Shown piece after piece: positions 11,553 to 21,840 of a DNA stretch of 64,000 nucleotides. The number at the start of each line of letters is the position of its first letter. Position 1 is the first letter of the stretch. A model generated the notes under the pieces. That model was not told where the DNA came from. It worked only from the letters and a program-made list of their open reading frames with translations, and did no database searches. Location of the stretch: positions 97,370,485 to 97,434,484 of the forward strand of contig CM043971.1 of assembly GCA_014529385.2 (NCBI GenBank), in the 5' to 3' direction. Both the position numbers and the translations under genes were made by a program. Source of the stretch: Adiantum capillus-veneris (lineage: Eukaryota; Streptophyta; Polypodiopsida; Polypodiales; Pteridaceae).

Positions 11553-11828
11553 CGCCAGTATCCTAAGCTTCTTTTAGTTGTTCTGCGAAACCCTGAGGGA
11601 GGTTCTGAAACAATTGCTTCTTAAATAGACTTTCCGACAAGCCTAAAAAGCAGAGCCTGGGCATGAGGTTTTATGAGAGGGTGGTACTGCCATGAGGTTT
11701 CATGAGAGGTGGACGTGGGAGAGAGAATCAATGGTATCATCCCCCCGATATTAGGGGAGGTGATCGGAGGGAACGACATGACAGTTAGAACCGCATCGAT
11801 TTAAGATCTCCTTCACATTGCTTGTAAA

Positions 11829-12134
11829 CCTGTTCGCTTGCTTGTACACTTTTTGAGGTCACCACTTAACGAATAAGGTATTTTTTTTGCAGGGGCTGCA
11901 AACCTGTTCGCTTGGTAGTGATCCCAAAAAATGTAAGTGATATCTGCTATTACTATTTCTGAAGTCACTACCGAGCGAATAAGGCAAGGCAAACTCTTTC
12001 CTATGCACCTATTCGCTCGGTAGTGACCTCAGAACATATAAGTCATGTCTAACATTACTATTTTCTGAGGTCACTACCGAGCGAATAAGGCAAGGCAACT
12101 CTTTCCTATCCATCTTTTCGCTTGGTACTAACCT
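11829..12134. repeat. Hairpin repeat cluster 3 (CACTACC/GGTAGTG type)
   Basis: Two good units of about 100 bp carry arms GAGGTCACTACCGAGCGAAT-AAGG and CCTATTCGCTCGGTAGTGAC-CTC (11961-11984 with 12008-12030; 12067-12090 with 12113-12133). A more decayed unit precedes them from 11829. Spacers share AAGTCATGTCT-ACATTACTATTT. The cluster occupies the interval between the start of the minus-strand 131-residue gene and the ATG of the histone-fold gene, ending about 50 bp before the latter. Confidence 0.92.
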
Positions 12135-12186
12135 TTCCTTAAATCTGAAGTCCCTCGTGCTGACAAATGAATTGTCTTTTGTAGAG

Positions 12187-14597
12187 ATGCCTCGTGTTAA
12201 GGCCTGCGCTAGGAGGGCAACATGTGAATCTTTGAATGCTCAAGCACGAAGACGCTGATATGAGGTGCACAGAGGTGTACTACAAGAGCTGCGCAGGATA
12301 GAGCGACACGTTCAACCTGCTATTCCACGTCTCCCTTTCTAGCGAGTAGTGCGAGAGATTTGTGAGCAGTGGAGAGTCGGCATGCTATGGGCTAGCAGTG
12401 CACTCCTCTGCCTTCAAGAAATTGCTGAGGACTACCTCGTGGAATTCTTCAGCGATGGATATATCCTGGCTGCCCATGCACACCGGGTCACTATCATGCC
12501 GCGGGATTTTGATACTCTTCGTAGGCTTCGTTTCCGCTACGATGGGCTGCTTCAGCCAGTACCAATCCGGGATAGTAGAACCATGGATATTCTCAACATC
12601 CCCCCTCTCCATCCTCGTGCATAACAGACAGAGCCGTCTAGGGCTGAAACAAACAGCAGAAGGACCCGATCACGGGTCGAGAGAAACGACACAGATGGGC
12701 AGGCTGAGATAGCCGCAGAGGGACAAGAGCAAGCCAAAGTGGACCCCGAGGCAGTCATGGAAGAAACAGAGACAGTTATCGAGGATCCAGCTAGACACCA
12801 AAATGAGCAAGTCATGGAGGATCCGCAGTCCACCATGGATGATGAGGGACAAGAGCAGGTCAGGGTGGAGCCTGAGGCATCCATGGAGCAACCAATATTG
12901 AAGGAAAATGATCCGGAGCCTGAGGCAGCCAGGGAGCCAGCTCAAGAAAGGGAAGCGCAAGGCTTTGCGTCAGAAGGGCCATCCAACGTATCGGATGAGT
13001 CAATTATTTTAGAGCAAATCAACGAGGAGAATGAAGAGGAGTTGAGAATTTTGTTGAGCTACGCACCTCTGCGTGCGCACATTCAACTGCCTGCAAGGTC
13101 AGAGGAGGCCTGCATTACCAACCTCGATAGAGTAGACTTCATGTGCATGCGCAATTTCATCGACTCGCTCGCAACAAATTAAGTCGTCAATGTTGCTTTG
13201 TGGTAATTCTCATTCTCTTTAATTCTTATGCTCATTAAATGGGTCTCTACCAAGACATGGGTCAATACCAAGCGAGACAGTGGGTAATGAAATTGAATTT
13301 TGGAACTACTCGCTCGGTATTGACTCATTCTGTGGCCGGTGCCAAGTTTTTCTTTATAATGGTTCACTACCTTAAAGACATGGGTCAATACCAAGCGAAT
13401 CAGTGGCGTATGGAATTCGATAGCTGCCCCCTTCGCTCGGTATTGACTCACTTGGTGTTCAAGTCTAATTTTTGCCTTTTGTTCATGTTAGACACGCTGT
13501 CTCGCTTCTGCCCCCTGAGGTTCAAGAGAAAGTATACGTAATAGATCCGCTGATATCGCCTTATCTGCAAAACAACTCATATTCCTTTTTGAGTCTGATG
13601 AACTGGTTTAGCAGAGTCAACTTTGATCTAGCGCGCTTTCTGGTCACTGCGTACAATCAATCGTGATATTTCTTGCCTTGTAAAAAACATCTTGCATTGC
13701 GAATCTCTCCTCATCTTTGATGGTGTCTTTGTAGTGATCATTGGAGTCTGATGTTATTTGACATGGAAGCTAAGATTGTTTACTACGCAAACTCCGGGCA
13801 AAGCAGGGCATTTCACGGTCGTGTAAAAATGTAAGGTCCATTTGGGTACATTTGGAAAGCAGTGTAGTGTCTCTTTGGAATGTGTTGCTGACTCAAGTGG
13901 TTATGTATGTAGTGCCGCGAAAAACCTTGTATGTTGTGTAGAGCATCTTTTGTTAGAACATGATCTAGGAAATGTAGTCAAGCACGAACGGGTAACCGTG
14001 TCCATGCAGACTAATGACTATAGCTGTGGCTGACGAACCTGTTTAAATGCCGTGTTGCTCATCAGTAAAATTATGGATATACCGAACGTAAGTAATCTGC
14101 TGTTTTATTGTTTGCTACAATGTATGTATGAAGCAACAGATGTCTGTATCACGCTTCTACAGGAACTTTGATGACATAACTACACCAACAACAATGTGCG
14201 ACATTTTTCTGTAATGGCCATCCAGCATATTATAATCTCAGTAAACAGACGCACAAGAGAGGAAGCGGCGAGAGCTGACGAGTTCGAAGAGGCTCGAATT
14301 AACAAAATGACCCAACGCCACAATCAGACTCAAGAAGAAGTTCAAAATATGCAAGAAGCAATAAACCAATATAATGCGAACGCCGCAGAAGTAGAGGAAT
14401 GGGCTGCACGTCGACGGCAAGAGCAAGAACAGCGTGAAGCTTCACAGGTGCAAGAAGCATGGGAAGCCATGGAAGAGGCCCATGATTTCGAGCGACGCGA
14501 AAGGATGCCTGAGACCAGCGTCCCCAGAGGCAGAGGTAGTAGCAACCGGAGCAGAGGGCAAGGGACGAGTAGCACAAACCGGGGGAGAGGACAATAG
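12187..14597 (+). pseudogene. Histone-H3-like fold + acidic linker + ULP1-type protease fusion
   Basis: The ATG at 12187 follows a splice acceptor. Residues 24-125 align along their length with histone H3: a Y after a basic run, LQELRRIERH, LPF-RVVREI, SSALLCLQEIAEDYLVEFF and HRVTIMPRDFDTLRR. A long acidic linker with two GQEQ-(K/R)V-PEA-ME repeats follows in the same frame. At about 13100 a cysteine-protease (C48/ULP1) domain begins (DRVDFMCMRN). It continues after a 289-bp intron (13203-13491) with VYVIDPLISPYL, then after a 72-bp intron (13663-13734) with the histidine box DHWSLMLFD, and ends with the cysteine box QTNDYSCG (to 14030). The tail (14226-14597) is a coiled coil ending in RG-rich repeats. 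Stops at 12256 (TGA), 12340 (TAG), 12622 (TAA), 13180 (TAA) and 14031 (TGA) all revert to CGA, CAG or CAA. The first two fall where H3 proteins have Arg and Gln. The fusion model depends on the splice joints; the two domains themselves are clear. Confidence 0.72.
13241..13458. repeat. Hairpin repeat cluster 4 (CAATACC/GGTATTG type), inside an intron
   Basis: Two units about 120 bp apart begin GACATGGGTCAATACCAAGC. They carry arms 13260-13276 with 13310-13326, and 13382-13400 with 13431-13450. The loops of about 30-34 bp differ between the units while the arms are conserved. The cluster lies within the proposed intron that splits the ULP1-type domain. Confidence 0.9.
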
Positions 14598-14901
14598 CTG
14601 GGAAAGGGAGCAAATTACTCTTGACAGATACAACACAATATGTAAAGTTTTGAAACATTGAAAATGTACATTTTTGAAACATTGTTTGAGCGCCAAAAAA
14701 TATCTCTGCATTAGTCATTTTGAAGAGTACATCATGGTTTGCATGGCATCAAAGCTCTTTGCGTGCACAAGGTATGTGACCTAGCTTCCGGTGGAAGCAA
14801 TTAAGTGAAGTGTATTTGTTATGGACTCCTTGCACAATGTTGTTTTCTCCTTGCACCTTGGAATTTGAAAAGAAGAAAAAGTTAGATTCAGTCATAGTGT
14901 A
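14598..14901. other. Intergenic gap between convergent genes
   Basis: This 300-bp AT-rich interval separates the 3' ends of the fusion gene and the minus-strand gene. TTTTGAAACATTG is repeated at 14647 and 14672. I see no open frame or terminator-like structure beyond A/T-rich stretches suitable for polyadenylation. Confidence 0.5.
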
Positions 14902-16094
14902 TTAAAGACAATCAAAATTTATCGATTTAGTAAGCAACTTTCTATTGTTGAGACTGAATGCATACAATTCCGGCAAAAGTGGAAGTTCTTCACATGTAAG
15001 ATCTATCATGAGTTGTGCTTGACATTGTCTCCACATCACAGTAAGTAGGCTGTCTCGAAAGTAGAGTTCCATTGATAAAGGTTTGTTCTCGAGGCTGTTC
15101 TCTGTATCTTGGTCGAGTAGAATAAGCTGCCCACTAAGAAGATGATATCTAATATAGTAAAATGATACTAAGAAATTTTGAGAGCTTATAATGAACTTGC
15201 AAATTATGGACTTCTTTTGCAAAATACAGATTTTGTTCTGTGATTGTTTCCTATCCCAGTTATCATCTAAAAAGTCCAAACAACTCTCAGACTTGCAAAT
15301 GAACATTGTTGCGGTAGTTCTTATTTGTTCATCGAAGAAAAAATCTGCAAACACTTCAAGAGGCATAAATAGTGCGAGCCGAACTATTTTTGTGGCAATT
15401 GAATACTTGAGGGACTTTTGTATATCTTGAAACAACTTATTCCTGAAGCTTTCACTAGTTTGCGAAGTAGGCAGGGACCAATCCTTGCTGTCAAAGGATG
15501 GAAGTGACAAAGGAGCTACACGACCCCAACCAATGGATGTTCTCGGTTCCACATATGATATATCATAAAAGAAAATTTCATTATCTGCAAGTTCCTTGTG
15601 TTGTCTTCCTCGGTACATTTGCTCACCAATAAATGCATGGAAAGCATCAAAAATCCCAACTATACTCTCAACTGGTTGCCAATCTGTCCTATTCGATGGA
15701 TAAATATCTGAAACATACCAAAGATGATATCCACCACTTAATATTCGAATATAATCATGCACTAAGCGAGATGCTGAAATAACTTACAGTTGGATCGATG
15801 CCTTGGAAAACTTGGAGGAGATGTTTGTAACCTTAAGTCTGCATGCTGGAAAGCATGTTGTATGAGGACCTCTTTCACCCGCTTGCTTTGTGCACACACT
15901 TTAAACTCTTTAACTTGACCCTTGAAAGCCTCCACGAAATCATTGCGTTGCCTCCTCTTCCTCCTCCTAGTTTGCAGTAGAACCCAACTTCCGATAGTTA
16001 TACGAGATGGAATCCATGCTTGATCGTCTGTAGTATAACTGTTAAAAATGCTAACAGAGTCAATGGTAGTGCTAGGCCTTCGAGAAGTAGACAT
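14902..16094 (-). CDS. Two-exon hypothetical protein of the 4-16 kb block
   Basis: Exon 1 (16094-15788, ATG start) and exon 2 (15707-14902) join through an 80-bp intron (GTAAGT...TTTCAG) in matching phase 1, giving about 370 residues with no internal stop. Exon 1 is basic (RRRKRRQR near residue 45). Exon 2 is rich in aromatic and acidic residues (WQPVESIVGIFDAFHAFIGEQ; SCLDFLDDNW). No domain is recognised. A region around 15240-15120 is unusually Ile/Phe-rich and may be a retained intron. The start lies about 330 bp inside the right inverted repeat, mirroring the arrangement at the left end. Confidence 0.5.
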
Positions 16095-16425
16095 GGTTTG
16101 CAGTAGAATTAATACATAGAAAGGTTAGCGCAAATATAAAAAAGGGAAGAAGTTTTGAGAGGGAAGTAGAGCTACTCAAAGTCATATTTGGGCGAGAACA
16201 AAGTACTAGATAGAGTCTTCAATGAAAGTTCTGAAATTCCTCGGTACATAGTTAGTACGACTTACGGCATTTATGCCTTGAAAGCGTGAAATTTTGCAAT
16301 TTGATGAACCAAAATAAAATTTCCTCCCTTTTTTTTGAAAGAGCTTGACTCCAAAATGTCGATTTTCAATGTAACGTTAGCCTCTTCCTCATTGGTCGAG
16401 CGCCACTCTCTCTCTAGAACTAAAA

Positions 16426-16457
16426 GGCCCAAAAGTGAGTCCAACTTTCTCCTAATG
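16426..16457. repeat. Right 32-bp inverted repeat
   Basis: Perfect reverse complement of 3987-4018. Read on the minus strand it also encodes RRKLDSLLG. Beyond the 32 bp, both copies are followed inward by short GA-rich runs (GAGAGAGA), but the similarity fades quickly. Confidence 0.75.
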
Positions 16458-16515
16458 AAAGGAAAAATCCACTCGCGCAAGGAATATTGACACACAGAAC
16501 ACCTTCAATAAGAAA

Positions 16516-17132
16516 TTGCGGAAGGAGACCCTTCAAGATAGCAGAGGACCGATGTCTAGTCTGCACATTCAGAAAACTGTACTGAACTCATTTTGCTCTG
16601 TCACCTTGGGCATTCCATTTGAGGCTATAAAACGAGGAAGAAAACTAGGATCTGGGTCATATGGAGACACTTATGAATGCAAGATCGAAAGGATTTCTTT
16701 CCTTCCGTCCAACAATGTGTATTGCTGTAAGGAATTCAAAGGTCAAGCAAAACAACAATTCAAATCATTCGCAACCGAGAGCAGTGTTGACCTCAATCAT
16801 CGAGGTATTGTGCGTACTCTTGCACATACAAATCAATCACCATGGATACTTATATTTCCTTATTTCAATGGATCTTCCCTTGGCGATTTGATGGAGTGTG
16901 TGCCTACACCTTTTGGAAACAGCAGTGAAATTGTACTTGCAATGGGTGATCAAAAACACAAAAAACCAACTGAACTGGAGTTGTAGCAATGCAGGCTTAT
17001 CATCAATCATGCTTTGTCTTTGATTCATGCACTAATAAAAGCTTTGTCATTTGCACATGAGAATGGAGTTATTCACAATGACCTTCACCCTTGGAACATT
17101 ATGCTAGACTTCACTAGAGAGGGAATACCAAG
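16516..17132 (+). pseudogene. Protein kinase fragment, truncated by an LTR element
   Basis: The frame shows a glycine-rich loop (GSGSYGDTYEC), a lysine in CCKEFKG at the position of the ATP-binding Lys, then a probable intron (about 16899-16990, ending TGCAG). A catalytic loop reads HENGVIHNDLHPWNIML. The Asp of HxD is present, but the usual Arg-Asp is Asn-Asp. Sequence after about 17132 is a reversed LTR element, so the DFG motif and C lobe are missing. It is a kinase pseudogene; the original substrate cannot be inferred. The 5' end lies next to the right inverted repeat. Confidence 0.65.
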
Positions 17133-18220
17133 AGGATATTCCAGAATCTCTCTCAATCTTCTTGGCCCAAACATAAAGACTATGCGCTGCTGGAAAAAGA
17201 TCTTCCTGGACACATGAACATTAATCTGAATTCTTTGAGTTAAATGAAAAGGAGTGAACTGAGGGCCATTTTGATCATCCATTAAAGCCAACCATGAAGC
17301 TCCCAAGAAGGCACACCTGACTCAACCTCTGATTTTGCCAAAATTTCAGCAGCATAACAGCATAAATGGCTCAAAAGACCAAAAGACCAGCCATCATAAC
17401 TTGGAAAAATTTTGACAGGGTTTCCCCAGAAGTAGAGCAATGAGAACCCAAAATATAGACTGTATCTGTATGCATAAACTGTCAACAATAGAACCCGAGC
17501 ATCAAGTAGGACTCACTAGTACATAGCCTATGGCGAGGTCACAAAAAGGGTGCTCCAGATACCTGTATCACCGAAAGAATCTCCACATTTGAGAATCCCC
17601 CAGCTCAATAAAAACCTCACGCTATCGACCCTCACACGAAGGCTAATGCAAATCGCATATAGTCAAGTCTCAGAAATGACTATCTTCCAGACCAAGTCTC
17701 AGAAATGGCTGGGACTGCCAAATACAACCAAGTATGGCTCCACAAATGCGTACAATGGCAATTTCCACAAGTAACGTACAATCCAACAGACAATGCGCTC
17801 AAACAGGCGCCAAGTGATGCATACCCACAACAACTGCAAGTGACATCACTGCTAGTATATCACTGTACTCCAGCTACGTGTACCTGTGTGAATCACCTGT
17901 ACCTGTACCTGTAACCTGTAATCTGCAACCTGCAACCTGTAATCCGCAACCTGCAACATGTAATCCCGAATCTCGAAGCTTGAAGCTCAAAGCAGAAGGT
18001 ACTCGAAAAAGATCCTCCGTGGGGGCGCCAAAAGAATGTGAGCGGGATGAAAACACACACAGCGCCTCTATAACGACCCGACACACACTCTTGGAAAGAT
18101 ACACACACACACACACACACTATGGGGCACCACTCGGCTTAGACAACACACCTGGCCGAGACAGGGAACACACCTCTGGAGTGAGAGGAGAGAAACTATC
18201 CACTTGTCCACTCCACACAG

Positions 18221-18260
<40 letters not shown>

Positions 18261-19204
18261 AAAAAACTCAGCTCAAAAGAGAAGAATTTCTGATGTTTAG
18301 ATACAAATGAGCTTGGGCCAACACCAATGGGGCAAACAACTCACACAATATGGGTAAAAGATACCAGATACAATCACAAATTGGAGAAGAAGCTTCACTC
18401 ACCGGAGAAGATTACACAGAAAAACAGCAGAAAAAGAGTGAGGAATTTGGCAAAATGGACAGCGCCATCGCGTCCGGAACGGCCCAAAACCCCAGTCTAC
18501 AATGTCAAAGTGCTCAAATCCGACATCGGATGAGCAGTTTACGGCCAAAACAGGCTCCAAAATGAGCAAAAACACACCTGCGGCTGTTCCTCCTCTCTTC
18601 TCCACGTTTTTTCTGGTCTTCTCTCTCTTTTTTCAGTTCCCACACCTAGCTTTATTAGTTGGGCACCCTTGGCCTTTTAGATGACCTCAAACGGACCCCG
18701 AACAGGTCAAAAACTGACCTCGCAGTGCATAGTTGTCACCTTTTTGCATCATTCGCACACCTGGCACTCAGCTTTTTTCCAATAATGCATTTCGCCACCA
18801 CGTGAAGTGGCCCCAAAAAGTGGTCCTAATGATGACCTTTCTGCATAACTCTCACAAGAAAACACCCACGTTGTGTCCGTCCTCATCTGCGTGCAAATAT
18901 TGACCTCGTTCGCCCTCCTGACGCCACTAGATGCCATCTGACGCACCTGCTGACCTCACGTCGTCGGCCCGCGGATAGCTTCCTCGAGAAGTTTTACGCG
19001 TTAACCAACTCCTCCTTATTGTAGAAAAAACACACTAGTATTGATAAAAGTGAAAATCGCTTCACTATGTACATGCTGTCCTACCTGTACACATGTGGGC
19101 CCCACGTAACCACCTGGCTCTGGAAAATGGGCAATTCCTTATTTGATGCACCATGCATGTGTATGTACATATGCACAATTCCTTGCTCCAAAAAACTCCT
19201 GACA
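17133..19204 (-). mobile_element. Reversed gypsy LTR (family A) plus 5' leader
   Basis: On the minus strand this begins TGTCAGGAGTTTTTTGG at 19204. It matches 43766-45978 along its length, apart from microsatellite length and a 206-bp MITE that is absent here. The last part (17133-17306) encodes the leader peptide RKIFFQQRIVFMFG also seen upstream of gag in the other copies, so this is LTR plus leader, not a solo LTR. No target-site duplication is visible: one side is a kinase fragment and the other a helicase fragment. (AC)n tracts lie at 18101-18121 and 18224-18259, and a degenerate CTGTAACCTG repeat at 17878-17965. Confidence 0.85.
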
Positions 19205-20394
19205 CCGTTATCCTGACTTCATCAACTGGAGCAGCGGCCGCTCGCCTTAGCAGCCTTGCAACCACATTCCACTATCAATTCAGGATCCCTTGTTCTAAGT
19301 AACATTTCCCACAAGCAATTCATCCCACAGATGAAAGATTTATCGCTATACATGGTGCCAACGTCATTATCATAGACGAGATATCAATGCTAACGAGTAC
19401 AATCTTCAATATGGTCGTTCGCCAGATAGTTAACATCACCAACGGAACACTCCTTGACCCATTCAGTCAGAAGCTCATATTGCTTTTTGGGGATTTGGCG
19501 CAACTTCCTCCAGTCTTCCATCACCAAGAGCCATTATGCCATGTTTGCAGTATACAAAACTCAGCTTACATCGCTGCAGCCACTACCCACAACATGACCT
19601 TCTCAGTTCGCCATGCTGCAGACCCCACTTACGTCCAATTCTTGGATACGATCCGTGTCAAGCAACCAACAGAACAACAAATAGCAGAAACGCTGTCACA
19701 GTGTGTAATCAATGAAATTGAACTCCTGCGAGTAATCGATGACGCTACTACACTGATATGTACTCATAGGAAAGACGAATATAAGTACAACAACTTGATT
19801 CTGTAAAAGTCTTTCTCGGCATCTGATATTGTTGCCATTCCACTGAAGACCAACACTCTCGACAAACCATTGCTGCAGGAATGGCTCCAAGACAAGGCAT
19901 TCCATGAGATGGACAATACTGCAATTGGGCCTAGATGTATGATTACAGAAAACATTAACTTGGCTATGGGTGCTGCGAATGGATCCACCTGCCATATACT
20001 TTTCTATTCATACGACTGTACCGGTCAAATTGCTGCTATAGAAGTAATGCTACTTTCCACTGATACCACCATGACAATACGAAGGACTAAACATGCTACA
20101 AGAGCAATCAATTGCAAATGGTTCCACAAAAGCACATTTCCTTTGTCACTCGCGTACGCAATCACTGGACACAAATCTCAAGGAGCTACGATATCAAAGA
20201 AATCCATCCTCATTATAAAACAAGCTTTCGCCCCAGGATTGGCATACGTCATGTTCTCTCGAGTGACAGAAAGACGCCATCTCAAAATATTGAACATCCC
20301 AATCCCAAGGATGTTCTGGCCGGCCAGTAGAACACTCCCCCAATGGTTAGACATTTCCTCGCTTGTCTTTAGACATTTCATCGCTTATTTTTAG
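19205..20394 (+). pseudogene. PIF1-type superfamily 1 helicase, 5'-truncated
   Basis: Helicase motifs appear in order: STGAAAARL (after the lost Walker A), IIIDEISML (Walker B, near 19372), LLFGDLAQLPPV (near 19485), a motif corresponding to a conserved Arg after NMTFSVRHA, AYAITGHKSQGATI (near 20155), and LAYVMFSRVTERRHLKIL (near 20240). The N terminus is removed exactly at the LTR edge at 19205. In-frame stops occur near 19302 and at 19804 (both TAA). PIF1-like helicases are carried by Helitrons and other elements and are also host proteins. No Rep domain is seen nearby, so Helitron origin is not shown. Confidence 0.8.
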
Positions 20395-20505
20395 ACATTT
20401 CCTCCCTTTTTTCACAAACAAGTCCTCTAGCTCTTTCGGTCTTTCATCTCGTAAGGTGCATGGACTACACAAACAATTATTTGACGACAGTTTTCTTGAC
20501 TGCAG

Positions 20506-21834
20506 ATTTTCTTCATAGCAAGTAACAACCTCCAGCATCTCCTCATGGACACCGATTAGGTAACCATTCCTCAAATTAATCTATTTTGTAGCTAGATTTT
20601 ATGCCATTCAATATGTACAAAACTCAACCATCATATTTCTCTTTCTCTATCATTCAGATATTCGATAAATTCATCAACATCGCAGCTACCTCAAAACCAA
20701 AAAACAATGATTCTGCATACCCATCTTCAAATCAAATGCGCCTAGCAAATATGGTTGGCGAGGCTCCGAGTGCATTCATCGAAGGGTTCCGCACGACTCA
20801 GCTCCTCCACTCATACATCAATAAATGCAGCAATCGAAACAAAGAATATAGAAATAACGAGCTAAAGCTGGCAACAAGTACTTCGAGCTCTTCATATTCT
20901 TGTATTGCAAACACTAATAGTTAACAAATTTGGTTGCTTCTACAACATCTACCCTTCTTTTTCTACAGGGTTACAAAAAGAGATATTGCTATCGTTGGGC
21001 ATTGACTTCGATGAGTCAAACAAACTACTGCTAGACACAGAAGACCAAGAAATACTGAACACAAAGACTGCTGGTATCACCACCTATGCAATCGAGATTC
21101 TACACTACGGTTACAAAATTGTCCTCGACAAATTGGTCGTTCTCGACAAGAATACCGCAAGCCAGGCACTTTTCAACATGGTCAAAGAGTTTGGGAACGA
21201 ATTCAAAGGGAACGAGAGAGAAATCTTAACTGATGAGAAATTCACATGGCATATTAATAGAGACCTTTTTCATGCCCGTTTTAGTCAGACAACTGATCCA
21301 TTTCGAAAGCTTGAACCACTACATGGTAACCATATTCACCCCTTATAGAATATAATTGTCTGATTATATACTAATTCAGCACATCACTTCAGTGCAGGAC
21401 ATCGACAACGAAACCAACAAGGAGATCCCCAACAACATAACAAATTCACAAGAGGAAGCAACACGTTCCGACGTTGTTCCAGCTCCCAAAAGACAACGAC
21501 AAATGAAGAGAACTACATAGTTTACTCTATTAGGTGCAAAATCAATAACCGTGTTTACATAGGCATGACATCCGATTTTGAAGCTAGGAAAAGAGCACAC
21601 ATGACAAATCTACCAAAACGGATGAAACATGATGTGTCGTCCTTTCCCCCATTTTGTCAAAACTTTGAGTTTCATGTACTGCACAATACACATGATAGGA
21701 GAACTGCTATTGCACTGGAAGCACAAGAGATAATTACTCAAGATGCAACGTCCACGAAAGGATACAATAATTTGAAGGGACATCCTCCAAACTGCAAGAA
21801 ATACTATTATTTAAAACACCATAGAAAAATATAG
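20506..21834 (+). pseudogene. Spliced gene with C-terminal GIY-YIG nuclease domain
   Basis: Exons 20506-20559, 20658-20877, 20969-21325 and 21398-21834 join with compatible phases through introns of 98, 91 and 72 bp and total 356 codons. The C-terminal domain (about 21520-21790) has YIVYSI, RVYIGMT, an Arg in EARKRAH, a Glu in ALEAQEII and an Asn in YNNLKG. These are the catalytic landmarks of GIY-YIG endonucleases. The N-terminal part (GIDFDESNKLL, FTWHINRDLFHARF) is not recognised. The only stop is TAG at 20557 directly before a GT donor, which would be CAG|GT before C to T. It starts about 110 bp after the PIF1 helicase frame in the same orientation and may belong to the same transcription unit. 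Confidence 0.65.
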
Positions 21835-21840
21835 CGTGCA

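Noticed and set aside
12187-12624. H3-like ORF as a functional host histone or CENH3
   Set aside because: It has a divergent N-terminal tail, a long acidic extension in frame, several stops and a ULP1 context. Loop 1 is of normal H3 length, so there is no specific CENH3 feature.
12187-14033. Organelle-type U-to-C RNA editing as the explanation for the stops
   Set aside because: That editing is known from plastids and mitochondria of some seed-free plants. This is nuclear transposon-rich DNA, and methylcytosine decay is simpler.
3987-21834. Endogenous giant-virus insertion (histone-like, helicase and nuclease genes)
   Set aside because: Genes contain frequent short spliceosomal introns, there are no capsid or DNA polymerase genes, and LTR elements split the region.
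19205-21834. Helitron call
   Set aside because: No Rep/HUH motif, no TC...CTRR ends seen, and a GIY-YIG nuclease is not a usual Helitron part.
21398-21834. Penelope-like element call from the GIY-YIG domain
   Set aside because: No reverse transcriptase precedes the nuclease domain.
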